64,000 nucleotides of DNA from the NCBI RefSeq assembly GCF_019285775.1, contig NZ_CP079105.1:1860001-1924000 (forward strand). The letters run 5' to 3'. Under the pieces are notes generated by a model. The model saw nothing but the letters and a program-made list of their open reading frames with translations. It searched no databases and was not told the origin of the DNA. This document shows, piece by piece, positions 44,009-54,537 of the stretch. Made by a program: the position numbers and the translations under genes. Each line of letters begins with the position of its first letter. Position 1 is the stretch's first letter. This DNA comes from Skermania piniformis (GTDB taxonomy: Bacteria; Actinomycetota; Actinomycetes; Mycobacteriales; Mycobacteriaceae).

Positions 44009-44012
44009 TCTC

Positions 44013-45266
44013 GTGACGACGACCGTGCTGGCCGCCACCGAGTACGCCGACCCGTGGTGGTTGGTCGTGCTCAAGGTGCTGTTCATCTTCGTGTTCCTGA
44101 TGACCATTCCGCTGTTCGGGGTGCTCGCCGACCGCAAGGTGATGGCCCGGATGCAGATGCGGGTGGGCCCCAACCGGGCCGGCCCCGGCGGGGTCGGGCA
44201 GAGCGCGGTCGACGGCGCGAAGATGGCGCTGAAGGAGGACATCGTCCCGGCCGGCGTGGACAAGCCGGTGTTCATCCTGGCGCCGATCATCGCCGCGATT
44301 CCGGCGTTTCTGGCGTTCGCGGTGATCCCGATGGGCCCCGAGGTCTCGATCTTCGGTCACCGCACCCTGCTGCAGCTCACCGACCTGTCGGTCGGTCCGT
44401 TGTGGGTGCTGGCGATGACCTCGATCGGGGTGTACGGCATCGTGCTCGCCGGATGGGCATCCGGCTCCACCTACCCGCTGCTCGGCGGACTGCGCTCGAC
44501 CGCACAGGTGATCTCCTACGAGATCGCGATGGGCCTGGCCTTCGTCGCGGTATTCCTGGACGCGCACACGATGACCACCTCCGGGATCGTCGCCGCGCAA
44601 GCGGGCGGCTGGTACGCCTGGCTGTTGCTGCCCTCGTTTCTGATCTATCTGGTGTCGATGGTCGGCGAGACCAACCGCGCCCCGTTCGACCTCCCCGAAG
44701 CCGAGGGGGAGCTGGTCGGCGGGTTTCATACCGAGTACTCGTCGCTGAAGTTCGCCATGTTCATGCTGGCCGAATACGTCAACATGGGCACGGTTTCGGC
44801 GTTGGCCACCACGATGTTCCTGGGCGGCTGGCGGGCGCCGTGGCCGTTGAACGACGGCTGGTGGCCGCTGCTCTGGTTCACCGTCAAGGTCTGGGCGTTC
44901 ATCTTCGTGTTCGTTTGGCTGCGTGGCACCCTGCCCCGGTTGCGCTACGACCAGTTCATGAACTTCGGCTGGAAGGTGCTGATCCCGCTGTCGCTGGTGT
45001 GGGTGATGCTGGTGGCGACGTTCCGGGTGCTGTACCTGGAGGGACACGACCCGCATCAGGTGCTGCCGGTGATCGGTGGCCTGCTCGTGGCCGGCTGGTT
45101 GGTGCTGGCGATGCGTCGCTCGTTGCACGGGCCCCGGGTTACCGCACCGGCGCCCCGAGCCGGCCCGGGGCAACCGTTCGATCCGATGGCGGGCGGTTTC
45201 CCGGTGCCGCCGCTGCCCGGGCAGATACCGAAACGTCTCGAGGAGGTCAGCGATGTCACCGCCTAG
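44013..45266 (+). CDS. nuoH: NADH-quinone oxidoreductase subunit H
   Basis: 417 residues, membrane subunit at the junction with the peripheral arm that forms part of the quinone chamber. About eight membrane helices; conserved [12 protein letters not shown] near residue 50 and [17 protein letters not shown] near 220. A Pro-rich cytoplasmic tail is typical for actinobacteria. The start is GTG 44013, 4 nt after nuoG. Confidence 0.96.
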   Translation: MTTTVLAATEYADPWWLVVLKVLFIFVFLMTIPLFGVLADRKVMARMQMRVGPNRAGPGGVGQSAVDGAKMALKEDIVPAGVDKPVFILAPIIAAIPAFLAFAVIPMGPEVSIFGHRTLLQLTDLSVGPLWVLAMTSIGVYGIVLAGWASGSTYPLLGGLRSTAQVISYEIAMGLAFVAVFLDAHTMTTSGIVAAQAGGWYAWLLLPSFLIYLVSMVGETNRAPFDLPEAEGELVGGFHTEYSSLKFAMFMLAEYVNMGTVSALATTMFLGGWRAPWPLNDGWWPLLWFTVKVWAFIFVFVWLRGTLPRLRYDQFMNFGWKVLIPLSLVWVMLVATFRVLYLEGHDPHQVLPVIGGLLVAGWLVLAMRRSLHGPRVTAPAPRAGPGQPFDPMAGGFPVPPLPGQIPKRLEEVSDVTA

Positions 45267-45849
45267 CAAGGGCTGGCTGGCTCGGCTGCTGGAGCCGATC
45301 GCCGGGTTCGGCGTCACCTTCCGCACCATGTTCGTCAAGCCGACGACCGAGTTCTATCCGGAACAAAAGGTACCGACCGCACCGCGATATCACGGGCGGC
45401 ACCAGCTCAATCGGTATCCGGACGGGCTGGAGAAATGCATCGGTTGCGAACTGTGCGCCTGGTCCTGCCCGGCGGATGCGATCTTCGTCGAGGGCGCGGA
45501 CAACACCGCCACCGAACGGTTTTCGCCGGGGGAGCGGTACGGCCGGGTGTATCAGATCAACTATCTGCGATGCATCGGCTGCGGGCTGTGCATCGAGGCC
45601 TGTCCGACCCGGGCACTCACCATGACCAACGACTACGAGCTGGCCGGCACCAGCCGAGCCGGGATGATTTACGACAAGTGGCAGCTGTTGGCCCCACTCG
45701 ACCCGGACATGCTGGCGCCGCCACACCCGATGTACCCCGGGGCCACCGACGAGGACTATTACCGCGGAAACATCACCGGGCCGGCGCCCGAGCAGGCGGT
45801 CGGACCGGCGGACGACGACGTCGAACCCGACCCCGAGGTGCGGCGGTGA
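45253..45849 (+). CDS. nuoI: NADH-quinone oxidoreductase subunit I
   Basis: 198 residues with two [4Fe-4S] clusters: [12 protein letters not shown] and [12 protein letters not shown], of the 8Fe ferredoxin type. ATG 45253 lies inside the end of nuoH with AGGAGG 6 nt upstream. The acidic C-terminal tail of about 30 residues is not conserved. Confidence 0.97.
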   Translation: MSPPSKGWLARLLEPIAGFGVTFRTMFVKPTTEFYPEQKVPTAPRYHGRHQLNRYPDGLEKCIGCELCAWSCPADAIFVEGADNTATERFSPGERYGRVYQINYLRCIGCGLCIEACPTRALTMTNDYELAGTSRAGMIYDKWQLLAPLDPDMLAPPHPMYPGATDEDYYRGNITGPAPEQAVGPADDDVEPDPEVRR

Positions 45850-46571
45850 CGTCCGTGCTGGCCGACCCGATGACGACGACCGGTACCGCCGAAGCGGTGC
45901 AGTTCTGGGTGCTGGCGGTCGTCGCTGTCGTCGGTGCGTTGGGGACGGTATCGGCGCCCAAGGCCGTGTACTCGGCGATCTTCCTGGCGACCACGATGAT
46001 CATGTTGGCGGTCGCCTACATCGCGCAGGGGGCGTTGTTTCTCGGCGTGGTGCAGATCGTGGTCTACACCGGTGCGGTGATGATGCTGTTCTTGTTCGTG
46101 CTGATGCTGATCGGCGTCGATACGGCCGAATCCCTGGCGGAGACGTTGCCCGGGCAACGTTTCGTCGCGGTCGTCGCCGGACTGGGCTTCGGCGTGCTGC
46201 TGATCGGTGCCGTGGGTAACGCGGTGACCACCGCGTTCGTCGGCCTGACCGACGGCGCCGACACCGTGTCCGGACTGGCCGAGCTGATCTTCCGCCGCTA
46301 CGTGTGGGCGTTCGAGTTGACCGGATCCTTGCTGATCGTCGCGACCATCGGTGCGATGGTGTTGGCCCATCGCGAGCGGCTCACCGAGCGCCGGACCCAG
46401 CGGGAGCTCGCGATCGAGCGGATCCGAACCGGCACCCGGGTGACGCCACTGCCGAATCCGGGGGTGTTCGCCCGGCACAACTCGGTGGATCGCACCGCCG
46501 TGCTACCGGACGGCTCGCCGGCGCGGGACTCGGTGAGCGCGGTGCTGGGCGCCAAGGACGGCCGGGAATGA
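45846..46571 (+). CDS. nuoJ: NADH-quinone oxidoreductase subunit J
   Basis: 241 residues with five membrane helices. The third helix contains the conserved [20 protein letters not shown] stretch. The C-terminal tail is long, charged and variable. GTG 45846 overlaps the nuoI stop by 4 nt. Confidence 0.95.
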   Translation: MTSVLADPMTTTGTAEAVQFWVLAVVAVVGALGTVSAPKAVYSAIFLATTMIMLAVAYIAQGALFLGVVQIVVYTGAVMMLFLFVLMLIGVDTAESLAETLPGQRFVAVVAGLGFGVLLIGAVGNAVTTAFVGLTDGADTVSGLAELIFRRYVWAFELTGSLLIVATIGAMVLAHRERLTERRTQRELAIERIRTGTRVTPLPNPGVFARHNSVDRTAVLPDGSPARDSVSAVLGAKDGRE

Positions 46572-46867
46572 GTCCGGGCAACTACCTGTACCTGTCGGTG
46601 TTGCTGTTTACCATCGGCGCCGTCGGATTCTTGGTGCGGCGCAACGCCATCGTCGTGTTCATGTGCGTCGAGTTGATGTTGAACGCGGCCAATCTGGCAT
46701 TCGTCACGTTCGCGCGGATGCACGGGAACCTGCACGGCCAGGTGTTTGCCTTCTTCACCATGGTGGTGGCCGCCGCCGAGGTGGTGGTGGGTCTGGCGAT
46801 CATCATGGCGATCTTCCGGTCCCGCCGGTCTGCCTCGGTGGACGACGCGAATCTGCTCGCCCGATGA
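46568..46867 (+). CDS. nuoK: NADH-quinone oxidoreductase subunit K
   Basis: 99 residues, three membrane helices. The conserved Glu residues for proton transfer are in [11 protein letters not shown] (about residue 36) and [10 protein letters not shown] (about 72). ATG 46568 overlaps the nuoJ stop by 4 nt. Confidence 0.96.
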   Translation: MSPGNYLYLSVLLFTIGAVGFLVRRNAIVVFMCVELMLNAANLAFVTFARMHGNLHGQVFAFFTMVVAAAEVVVGLAIIMAIFRSRRSASVDDANLLAR

Positions 46868-48723
46868 GCGCGGGCTGGTTGATCGCGTTGCCGCTGGCTG
46901 GCGCGGCGATCCTGTTGCTCGGCGGTCGCCGCACCGATGCTTGGGGTCATCTGCTGGCGTGCGCGGCCGCCGCCGGATCGTTCGTCGTGGGCCTGGTGCT
47001 GTTCGCCGACCTGCTCGGCTCGACCGATCGGCTGCGGCACGAGACGCTGTATCGCTTCGTCGACGCCGGGTCGCTGCACATCGACATGGGCCTGCAGCTC
47101 GACCAGCTGTCGCTCTGCTTCGTGCTGCTGATCACCGGAGTAGGCACGCTGATCCACATCTACTCGATCGGCTACATGCGGCACGATCCGGATCGGCGGC
47201 GATTCTTCGGCTACCTGAATCTGTTCCTGGCGGCGATGTTGCTGCTGGTGCTGGCAGACAACTTCCTCGGTCTCTACGCCGGGTGGGAGGGAGTCGGCCT
47301 GGCGTCCTACCTGCTGATCGGATTCTGGCAGGCCAAACCGTCGGCGGCGACCGCGGCGAAAAAGGCGTTCGTGGTGAACCGGGTCGGCGACCTCGGGCTC
47401 GCCGTGGCACTGATGATCATGTTTGCCACGTTCGGTGGGGTGAGCTTCGCCGAGGTGTTCGGCGGGGTGGGCGGGACCGGCGAGACGACGCTCACCTGGC
47501 TCGGGTTGTTGCTGCTGCTCGCCGCCTGCGGCAAGTCGGCGCAGGTGCCGCTGCAGTCCTGGCTCGGCGACGCGATGGAGGGTCCCACCCCGGTGTCCGC
47601 GCTGATCCATGCCGCGACGATGGTCACCGCCGGGGTCTACCTGATCACCCGGGCGCACCCGATCTTCGACGCGGCGCCGCACGCCCGCGATGCGGTGATT
47701 GCGGTCGGCACGGTGACGTTGCTGTTCGGCGCGATCGTCGGCTGCGCGAAGGACGACATCAAGAAGGCACTGGCGGCGTCCACGATGAGCCAGATCGGTT
47801 ACATGGTGCTCGCTGCCGGGATCGGCCCGGCGGGATACGCGTTCGCGATCATGCACCTGTTGACCCACGGCTTCTTCAAGGCCGGGTTGTTCCTCGGCGC
47901 CGGCTCGGTGATGCACGCGATGGGCGACGAGGTGAACATGCGCCGCTACGGCGGTCTGCGCCGGTACCTGCCGATCACCTTCGTCACCTTCGGATTCGGC
48001 TATCTGGCGATCATCGGAATTCCGCCGTTCGCCGGCTTCTTCTCCAAAGACAAGATCATCGAAGTGGCGTTCGCGACCAACCCCGCGCTCGGCGTCGCCA
48101 CGCTGATCGGCGCCGGCCTCACCGCGTTCTATATGACGCGAGTGATGCTGCTGACCTTCTTCGGCGAACCGCGATGGGATACCGAAACGGCGCATCCGCA
48201 CGAGTCGCCGCCGTCGATGACCGGGCCGATGATCCTGCTGGCGATCGGCTCGATCGCGGCCGGGGCGCTGCTGGCCTGGGGCTCTGCACTGGTGCACTGG
48301 CTGGCGCCGGTGGTCGGCGAGGCGCCACACGAGCAGCCGTTCCTGCCGGCGTGGGTGCTGACCGCGCTCACCCTGGGCGTTGTGCTGGCCGGGGTCGGCG
48401 AGGCGTACGTGCGGTACGCCGGGCAGCGGATTCCGGGTGCCGCGCCGCCGGCTTCGGTGTTGACCGAGGCGGCTCGCCGCGACCTGTACGGGGACGCGCT
48501 CAACGAGCAGCTGCTGATGCGTCCCGGCCGGACGCTGACCCGGCGCCTGGTTGCGTTCGACCGGGTCGTGGTCGACGGTACGGTCGCCGGCACGGCCCGG
48601 TTGGTCGCCGGCGCGTCGGAAACGATTCGACGCACCCAGACCGGCTTCGTCCGGTCGTATGCGCTGTCCACGTTCGTCGGCGCCGGTCTGGTCGTCGCGA
48701 TGCTGCTGCTGGTGAGGCGTTGA
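46864..48723 (+). CDS. nuoL: NADH-quinone oxidoreductase subunit L
   Basis: 619 residues, the distal antiporter-like proton channel, about 16 membrane helices. Key features are [15 protein letters not shown] (conserved Glu) near residue 143, [31 protein letters not shown] around 220-250, and the C-terminal lateral helix. ATG 46864 overlaps the nuoK stop by 4 nt. Confidence 0.97.
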   Translation: MSAGWLIALPLAGAAILLLGGRRTDAWGHLLACAAAAGSFVVGLVLFADLLGSTDRLRHETLYRFVDAGSLHIDMGLQLDQLSLCFVLLITGVGTLIHIYSIGYMRHDPDRRRFFGYLNLFLAAMLLLVLADNFLGLYAGWEGVGLASYLLIGFWQAKPSAATAAKKAFVVNRVGDLGLAVALMIMFATFGGVSFAEVFGGVGGTGETTLTWLGLLLLLAACGKSAQVPLQSWLGDAMEGPTPVSALIHAATMVTAGVYLITRAHPIFDAAPHARDAVIAVGTVTLLFGAIVGCAKDDIKKALAASTMSQIGYMVLAAGIGPAGYAFAIMHLLTHGFFKAGLFLGAGSVMHAMGDEVNMRRYGGLRRYLPITFVTFGFGYLAIIGIPPFAGFFSKDKIIEVAFATNPALGVATLIGAGLTAFYMTRVMLLTFFGEPRWDTETAHPHESPPSMTGPMILLAIGSIAAGALLAWGSALVHWLAPVVGEAPHEQPFLPAWVLTALTLGVVLAGVGEAYVRYAGQRIPGAAPPASVLTEAARRDLYGDALNEQLLMRPGRTLTRRLVAFDRVVVDGTVAGTARLVAGASETIRRTQTGFVRSYALSTFVGAGLVVAMLLLVRR

Positions 48724-50240
48724 TGGACGACTTTCCCTGGTTGAGTGTCCTGTGGCTGATTCCGCTGGTCGGCGCGGTCGCGGTGCTGGTCTTCCCCCCG
48801 GCCGCGCGGTCGGCGGCCCGCTGGTTCGCCGTGGCGGTCAGCACGCTCACCTTGGCGGTGGCCGTCGCGACGGCGCTACGGTTCGACAGCGGTGGGCCGC
48901 GGTTCCAGTTCGTCGAATCGCACGAATGGATCCCGGCGTTCGGCGCGGGATACACCCTCGGCGTGGACGGTATCGGCTTGGTGCTGGTGCTGCTCACCGC
49001 GCTGCTGGTGCCGCTGCTGCTGATCGCCGGCTGGGACGACGGCGGTTCGGGGGAGCGGCGGGTGCAGGTCTATGCGGCGTTGCTCCTGGCGGTGGAGTCG
49101 ATGGTGCTCATCTCCTTCGTCGCCACCGACATCCTGCTGTTCTACATGTTCTTCGAGGCCATGCTGATCCCGATGTATTTCCTCATCGGCGGCTTCGGCA
49201 CCGGTCGCTATCGTTCCCGGGCCGCGGTGACCTTCCTGTTGTACAACCTGGTCGGGGGGTTGGTGATGTTGGCCGCGGTGGTCGGGGTGTACGCCGCTGT
49301 CGGTGGCTTCTCCTGGACCGCGGCCGTGCAGAGCGGTGCGCTGAACGAATCCCCTTGGGCCGTTTGGTTATTTCTCGGTTTCATGTTCGCGTTCGCGGTG
49401 AAGGCGCCGCTCTGGCCGCTGCACAGCTGGCTGCCCGGTGCGGCGGTGGAGTCCACGCCGGCCACCGCAGTGCTGATGATGGCGGTGGTCGACAAGGTAG
49501 GCACCTTCGGGATGTTGCGGTATTGCCTGGAGCTGTTTCCGGACCAGTCGCGGCGGTTCGCCCCGGTGATCTGCGGGTTGGCGGTGGTCGGCATCGTCTA
49601 CGGTGCGTTGCTGGCGATCGGCCAACGCGACATGATGCGGCTCATCGCCTACACCTCGATCTCGCACTTCGGCTTCATCATCCTCGGCATCTTCGCCTTG
49701 ACCAGCCAGGCGCAGGCCGGATCCACGCTCTATATGGTCAACCACGGCCTGGCGACGGCGGCGCTGTTCCTCATCGCGGGTTTTCTCGTGGCGCGTAGAG
49801 GTTCCCGGCAGATCGGCGACTTCGGCGGGGTGGCCCAGGTCGCGCCGGGGTTGGCCGGCGCGTTCCTGATCGCCGGACTGGCGACGCTGTCGCTACCCGG
49901 GCTGGCGCCGTTCGTCAGCGAATTCCTGGTGCTGATCGGCACCTACACCCGCTATCCGGCGGCGGCGGTCGTCGCGAGCTCGGCGCTGGTGCTCGCAGCG
50001 ATCTACGTGTTGTGGCTGTATCAGCGTGTGATGACCGGGCCGCCGAACGAGCGCACGGCCACGTTGCCCGACCTGCGGCCACGCGAGCTGGTCGTGGTGG
50101 TGCCGCTGCTCGCGCTGCTGCTGATCTTCGGGGTGTTTCCGAAACCCGCGCTGGACGTGGTCGATCCTGCGGTCGGCGGAACCCTGACCTCCGTCGGGGT
50201 CGGCGATCCGGCGCCGACCGAGGCGGGTGCGCAGCGATGA
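48723..50240 (+). CDS. nuoM: NADH-quinone oxidoreductase subunit M
   Basis: 505 residues, antiporter-like proton channel subunit with about 14 helices. FFEAMLIPMYFLIGGFG (conserved Glu) is near residue 144, and KAPLWPLHSWLPGAAVESTP (Lys) near 225. ATG 48723 shares one base with the nuoL stop. Confidence 0.97.
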   Translation: MDDFPWLSVLWLIPLVGAVAVLVFPPAARSAARWFAVAVSTLTLAVAVATALRFDSGGPRFQFVESHEWIPAFGAGYTLGVDGIGLVLVLLTALLVPLLLIAGWDDGGSGERRVQVYAALLLAVESMVLISFVATDILLFYMFFEAMLIPMYFLIGGFGTGRYRSRAAVTFLLYNLVGGLVMLAAVVGVYAAVGGFSWTAAVQSGALNESPWAVWLFLGFMFAFAVKAPLWPLHSWLPGAAVESTPATAVLMMAVVDKVGTFGMLRYCLELFPDQSRRFAPVICGLAVVGIVYGALLAIGQRDMMRLIAYTSISHFGFIILGIFALTSQAQAGSTLYMVNHGLATAALFLIAGFLVARRGSRQIGDFGGVAQVAPGLAGAFLIAGLATLSLPGLAPFVSEFLVLIGTYTRYPAAAVVASSALVLAAIYVLWLYQRVMTGPPNERTATLPDLRPRELVVVVPLLALLLIFGVFPKPALDVVDPAVGGTLTSVGVGDPAPTEAGAQR

Positions 50241-51769
50241 GTGTCGAGTACCACGCATTGTCGCCGATGCTCATCGTCTTCGGCGCCGGGGTGCTGGGGG
50301 TGTTGGTCGAGGCCTTCGCCGGGCGGAACGCGCGGTACCCGATCCAGCTCGGCCTGAGCATTGCCGGGCTGGTGGCGGGCTTCGTTGCGGTGCTCACCGT
50401 GGCCGGCACCGAGACCACCGCATTGGCCGGCGCGGTTGCGGTCGACGGTCCGGCGCTTTTCCTCCAGGGCACCGTGCTGTGCGTCGCGCTGGCGACGGTG
50501 TTGCTGGTAGCCGATCGACGACTCGACCGGTCGGACGCAGGTGTCGGGCTGGACGCGTTCGCGCCGCAGGCGGCACTGACCCCCGGTAGCGTCGCCGAAC
50601 TGCAGGCAACCCGGGCCGGCGTGGTCACCACGGAGGTGTATCCGCTGTTGCTGTTCGCGGTCGGCGGGATGATGCTCTTCCCCGCCGCGGACGACCTGCT
50701 CACCATGTTCGTCGCGCTCGAGGTGTTCTCGTTGCCGCTCTACCTGCTGTGCGGACTGGCGCGGCGGCGCCGCTTGTTGTCGCAGGAAGCGGCCCTGAAG
50801 TACTTCCTGCTCGGGGCGTTTTCGTCAGCGATCTTCCTGTTCGGCATCGCGCTGCTCTACGGTGCCGCCGGCACCCTCGACCTCGACGGTATCGCGGTCG
50901 CTGTCACCGCCCCGGGATCGTTGGACGGGCTGGTGCTGGCCGGGGTCGGGCTGTTGTCGGTCGGGTTGTTGTTCAAGGTGGGCGCGGTGCCCTTTCACTC
51001 CTGGGTACCGGATGTGTATCAGGGCGCGCCGACCCCGATCACCGCGTTCATGGCGGCAGCGACGAAGATCGCCGCGTTCGGGGCTTTGCTGCGGATCGTC
51101 TGTGTGGTCTTGCCGGGAGCACGCGACGACTGGCGCCTGCTGCTCGCCGCCGTCGCGATCCTGACCATGGTGGCGGGAGCGATCTTCGCGGTAACCCAGA
51201 CCGACGTGAAGCGGATGCTGGCCTACTCCGCGATCGCGCACGCCGGCTTCCTGCTCACCGGGGTGATCGCGGCAGACCGGGCCGGCGTCGCCGCCACCCT
51301 GTTCTATCTGGCCGCCTACGGATTCAGCACTCTCGTGGGCTTCGCGCTGGTCGCGGTGGTCCGGGACGACGACGGTGAGGTGACCGAACTGCGGCGATGG
51401 GCCGGTCTGGGCAAACGCAATCCACTGGTCGGTCTGATGTTCGCCCTGCTCTTGCTCGCTTTTGCCGGTATCCCGCTGACCAGTGGGTTCGTTGCGAAGT
51501 TCGCCGTGTTCACGGCGGCCTACGGCAGCGGAGCCCGCAGTCTGGTCGTGGTCGGCGTACTGGCCAGCGCGATCGCCGCGTACTTCTACGTCCGGGTGAT
51601 CGTCGCGATGTTCTTCGCCGATCCGCCGGCCGACGCGCCCGATGTGGTGGTACCGAGTGTGGGTACGCGAATTGTGATCGCCGCCGGTGCCGTGGTCACG
51701 GTGATGTTGGGCATCTATCCGCAACCGTTGCTCGATCTGGCCACCCACGCAGCGACATTCCTTGCCTAG
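50237..51769 (+). CDS. nuoN: NADH-quinone oxidoreductase subunit N
   Basis: 510 residues, third antiporter-like channel and last gene of the operon. ALEVFSLPLYLLCGLARR (Glu) lies near residue 160, and VGAVPFHSWVPDVYQGAPTPITAFMAA near 250. ATG 50237 overlaps the nuoM stop by 4 nt. No strong hairpin with a T-run follows; a weak CGACC-GTC-GGTCG stem lies about 45 bp downstream. Confidence 0.97.
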   Translation: MSVEYHALSPMLIVFGAGVLGVLVEAFAGRNARYPIQLGLSIAGLVAGFVAVLTVAGTETTALAGAVAVDGPALFLQGTVLCVALATVLLVADRRLDRSDAGVGLDAFAPQAALTPGSVAELQATRAGVVTTEVYPLLLFAVGGMMLFPAADDLLTMFVALEVFSLPLYLLCGLARRRRLLSQEAALKYFLLGAFSSAIFLFGIALLYGAAGTLDLDGIAVAVTAPGSLDGLVLAGVGLLSVGLLFKVGAVPFHSWVPDVYQGAPTPITAFMAAATKIAAFGALLRIVCVVLPGARDDWRLLLAAVAILTMVAGAIFAVTQTDVKRMLAYSAIAHAGFLLTGVIAADRAGVAATLFYLAAYGFSTLVGFALVAVVRDDDGEVTELRRWAGLGKRNPLVGLMFALLLLAFAGIPLTSGFVAKFAVFTAAYGSGARSLVVVGVLASAIAAYFYVRVIVAMFFADPPADAPDVVVPSVGTRIVIAAGAVVTVMLGIYPQPLLDLATHAATFLA

Positions 51770-51868
51770 CCGGGCCGAGCGACAGACCATCCGGTTCGGT
51801 TGCCACTGCAGCCGACCGTCGGTCGCGCCCGGTTGCGCCGGAAATGCGTCGCCTTTACCTTGGTGTCG

Positions 51869-52261
51869 GTGACTGCCCGGTTCAGGCGACTGCGCGCGAA
51901 GCTCGCCGAGCGGCGGTTGCTGAATCTGGCCTACCGGATCGTCGTCGGCGTGGTCGGGACGCTCGTTCTCCTCGTCGGCATGCTGGCTATTCCGTACCCG
52001 GGTCCGGGCTGGGCGACCGTGTTTGCCGGATTCGCCATCCTGGCTACCGAATTCGACTGGGCGCGTTCGACATTGCGCTGGGTGAAGCAGCGCTACGAGC
52101 GGTTCACGGCCTGGTACCGAGCGCAGAACCTCCTCGTCCGGATCGGGGGTGTCCTGATTACCACCGCGGTGGTCATCGCAACACTGTGGCTACTGGGAGT
52201 CTTCGCCATGGTAGGCGGGTGGTTCGACGTGGACTGGCCATGGTTGAGCAGCCCGCTGTAG
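51869..52261 (+). CDS. TIGR02611-family membrane protein
   Basis: 130 residues with two to three membrane segments. The PYPGPGWATVFAGFAILATEFDWA block is the mark of this actinobacterial family of unknown function. The start is uncertain: GTG 51869 is preceded by TACCTT (51856-51861) at leaderless spacing, GTG 51863 is also in frame, and an earlier start at 51800 is possible. The stop codon lies inside a 15-bp tandem repeat, and the last 22 nt overlap the next gene. Confidence 0.8.
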   Translation: MTARFRRLRAKLAERRLLNLAYRIVVGVVGTLVLLVGMLAIPYPGPGWATVFAGFAILATEFDWARSTLRWVKQRYERFTAWYRAQNLLVRIGGVLITTAVVIATLWLLGVFAMVGGWFDVDWPWLSSPL

Positions 52262-52851
52262 GAGGCACCGCTGTAGGAGGCACCGCGCTGGCCGACCCGG
52301 CGTGGTTGGCGGCCCGGTTGATCGATCTGGCGGCGGCGTGGCAGATCGACGACCTACGGGTGGCGGGAACGCTGTGGTGGTACATGGCCTCGGCCACTTT
52401 GCTCGATGCGCCCGTGCACGACTCGCGGGTCGATCCCGGGTTGACCGCGCTCGTCGTGGAGCTGCGTCCGGACGGGAGCGTCGCCCGGGTCAGGCATACC
52501 GGCAGTGCCCGGCGGCAGATCCCGGCTTTGCGCGAGATGGTGCGCTGCATCGTTGTTCCGCTCGCCGAGGTGTCCGGCGCGGCCGAACGTTCGCTGTGGG
52601 CGGTGACGACCGATGCGATCGCGGGCCACTGCCTGGCCGCTCCGGCGCGGGCCGATGAACTGACGGCCGCGATCCCCGAGCTCCCGTCGCCACGGTTCGT
52701 CGACGTCGGCGAACGACGTTTCGTGCGGCGCGGTTCGTGCTGCTTGATCTATCGCAGTCCGATCGCGGGTCTGTGCACCAGTTGCCCGAAACGGCCACCG
52801 GCCGAGCGAGATCGCTTGCTCGCTGCGTTGGTCGGTGATCGACCGGGGTGA
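52240..52851 (+). CDS. FhuF-like ferric-siderophore reductase family protein
   Basis: 203 residues. The C-terminus has Cys-Cys, ten residues, Cys-x-x-Cys (RGSCCLIYRSPIAGLCTSC), the [2Fe-2S] binding pattern of FhuF, which reduces ferric siderophores in the cytoplasm. The N-terminal part has no clear motif. The start at ATG 52240 lies inside the previous gene. Two GGAGG sequences (52261-52265 and 52276-52280) created by a tandem duplication point to a later start, but only a CTG at 52288 would fit, so the true start is open. Convergent with the patatin gene. Confidence 0.8.
   Translation: MVEQPAVGGTAVGGTALADPAWLAARLIDLAAAWQIDDLRVAGTLWWYMASATLLDAPVHDSRVDPGLTALVVELRPDGSVARVRHTGSARRQIPALREMVRCIVVPLAEVSGAAERSLWAVTTDAIAGHCLAAPARADELTAAIPELPSPRFVDVGERRFVRRGSCCLIYRSPIAGLCTSCPKRPPAERDRLLAALVGDRPG
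52255..52284. repeat. 15-bp tandem duplication
   Basis: GCTGTAGGAGGCACC occurs twice in a row (52255-52269 and 52270-52284). Each copy holds a TAG and a GGAGG. The first TAG ends the TIGR02611 gene; in the FhuF-like frame the repeat adds five codons (Ala-Val-Gly-Gly-Thr twice). Confidence 0.9.
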
Positions 52852-52867
52852 CGCCCGGCCCCGCGGG

Positions 52868-53740
52868 TCAGCCGGTTGCCCAGACCGCGGCTACCTCGCC
52901 CGCAACGGCGCGGCCGACGGCACGCCCGGCTTCGGCGGCCGGAGCTCGCGTGGCGGGGGAGAGCGAGTCCGCGCCGAACGCCGCCCACGATCGCTCGTCG
53001 GCGTACACGACGAACGTGCGGGGATCGCCGGTGCGGCGCAGCTCGGCCAGCTCGTCGTCGAGCTCGGCTCCGACGAATGCGGGCATGCCGGCCGGTTTCG
53101 GGACGAGGGCCAGCACCACGGCGGCGCTCGCGGCAAGGTCGGCGTTGGTACCCGACCAGACGCCGCCGTCGACATACCGAGCTGCGCCGATTGTCACCGG
53201 CGGCCACACGCCGGGCACCGCACAACTCGCGGCGACCGCATCCAGCAGCGACACCCCGGATGTGCGGTCGAAGACCACCCGATCGCCGGTGGCCGCGTCG
53301 ACGGCGGGCAGGAGCAGGTCGCGATCCGGCCAGGCCAGGCTGGACAGTCGTCCGCGTACGGCCTGCAGCCGCGCCGCTTCGGGCACGGTTCGGGTGGCCA
53401 GGGCTATCGCGCAGATCCGGCGACGTCGATCCGCCGCGTCGTCGGCGTCGGTCGCGGGCGCCATCCGCTCGGCGAGGGCGACGCTGTCCACTCCGGGATC
53501 GATCTCGACGGTGGCCGGATCGAGCTGTGCAGCATGGAGTTCGGCGAGTGCTACATCGCCGGTGAGCTGAGCCGCGACCGCCGAACCGGCCGATGTCCCG
53601 ATCACGAGGTCGGCGCTCCGCACGGCGGCCGCCAGCGCCGGATCGACATCGGCGAGCCCCTGGATTACGCCGATCTCCCAGGCGATGCCGGCGACCCCAC
53701 CACCGGCCAGGACGAGCGCGCGGCGCTGCGATGCGATCAT
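52868..53740 (-). CDS. patatin-like phospholipase family protein
   Basis: 290-residue serine hydrolase. The oxyanion loop LAGGGVAG is at residues 11-18, the nucleophile elbow GTSAGS at about 48-53, and the catalytic Asp in VDGGVWSG at about 190. Such enzymes cleave acyl esters of phospholipids or other lipids. There is no signal peptide, so it is cytoplasmic. Its stop is 16 bp from the stop of the convergent FhuF-like gene, and the DJ-1-type gene upstream ends 9 bp before its start, suggesting a two-gene operon. Confidence 0.9.
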   Translation of the reverse strand: MIASQRRALVLAGGGVAGIAWEIGVIQGLADVDPALAAAVRSADLVIGTSAGSAVAAQLTGDVALAELHAAQLDPATVEIDPGVDSVALAERMAPATDADDAADRRRRICAIALATRTVPEAARLQAVRGRLSSLAWPDRDLLLPAVDAATGDRVVFDRTSGVSLLDAVAASCAVPGVWPPVTIGAARYVDGGVWSGTNADLAASAAVVLALVPKPAGMPAFVGAELDDELAELRRTGDPRTFVVYADERSWAAFGADSLSPATRAPAAEAGRAVGRAVAGEVAAVWATG

Positions 53741-53749
53741 CGCCGCAAT

Positions 53750-54358
53750 CTATCTATCCTGCCGTTGGAGCTCGGCGTAGGCGGCCGCCTCCTGATATCG
53801 GAACAACCGGAACCAGGCGTCGAGTCGTTTCGGGTCGCACAGGTCGAGTGTGGCGAGTACGTCGCGGGCGAACTCGACCGGCGCGATCGGGCTGGCGGTG
53901 ACGACCAGTCCGTCGCTGACCGACACCGCATCGGACCGGTAGCGCGCACCACCGCGGTAGCCGCTGGCGGCGAGGAAGCCGGGGTCCGCGCCGGTGTGTG
54001 CGCGTTCGTCGAGCAGGCCGGCGGCTGCGATGCCCCACACGGCGCCACAGATCGCTGCCACCGGAACGTGCTCGCCGACAAAGACCTTTGCGGCCGCCGC
54101 GAAGTCGCTCAGCGCGCCGGAGGTCCAGTGGTCGGCGCCGGGCAGCACCAGGCAGGCGCTTGCCGTGGGGGACAGCTCGGCGAGGGTCAGGTCGGGCTGA
54201 ATTCGTAGACCGCCCTTGGTGCGTATCGGCCCGGCGCCGGCCGCGACCGTCCGCAACTCGACCGGCTCGCGGGTCAGGTCGGAGTTCAGTGCGGTGGTCA
54301 GGTAGCCGATCTCCCAGTCGGCCAGGGTGTCGTATACCGCCAAGTGGACCGTCGTCAT
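53750..54358 (-). CDS. DJ-1/PfpI family protein
   Basis: 202-residue flavodoxin-like protein of the type-1 glutamine amidotransferase superfamily. The nucleophile elbow is AAICGAVWGIA with the Cys at about residue 101, followed by the typical LLDERAHT. Members are hydrolases, glyoxalase-like enzymes or chaperones; the exact activity is unknown. The start ATG 54358 gives MTTVHLAVYD; in-frame ATGs at 54376 and 54385 would add 6 or 9 residues, and none has a good ribosome-binding site. TTGACA at about 54389 could be a -35 element. Confidence 0.85.
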   Translation of the reverse strand: MTTVHLAVYDTLADWEIGYLTTALNSDLTREPVELRTVAAGAGPIRTKGGLRIQPDLTLAELSPTASACLVLPGADHWTSGALSDFAAAAKVFVGEHVPVAAICGAVWGIAAAGLLDERAHTGADPGFLAASGYRGGARYRSDAVSVSDGLVVTASPIAPVEFARDVLATLDLCDPKRLDAWFRLFRYQEAAAYAELQRQDR

Positions 54359-54537
54359 GACAGTAAGTTGTGTCATCGGCAGCATGCTGTCAATGGGTGG
54401 CGGTCGAGTAACCGGGTCGGCCTGGCCGGACCTCTCCGGCGACGATGCTCGTTCCCCGACTGGTTTGCCGCGCGGGGCGGGCCGATAGCATGGGGCCGTT
54501 CCCCGCCGCACCTCTCGATTCCCCAGGAGCCGATCTC

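Noticed and set aside
54481-54537. T-box riboswitch before thrS
   Set aside because: The predicted leader is only about 40 nt and has no T-box sequence or stem-loops.
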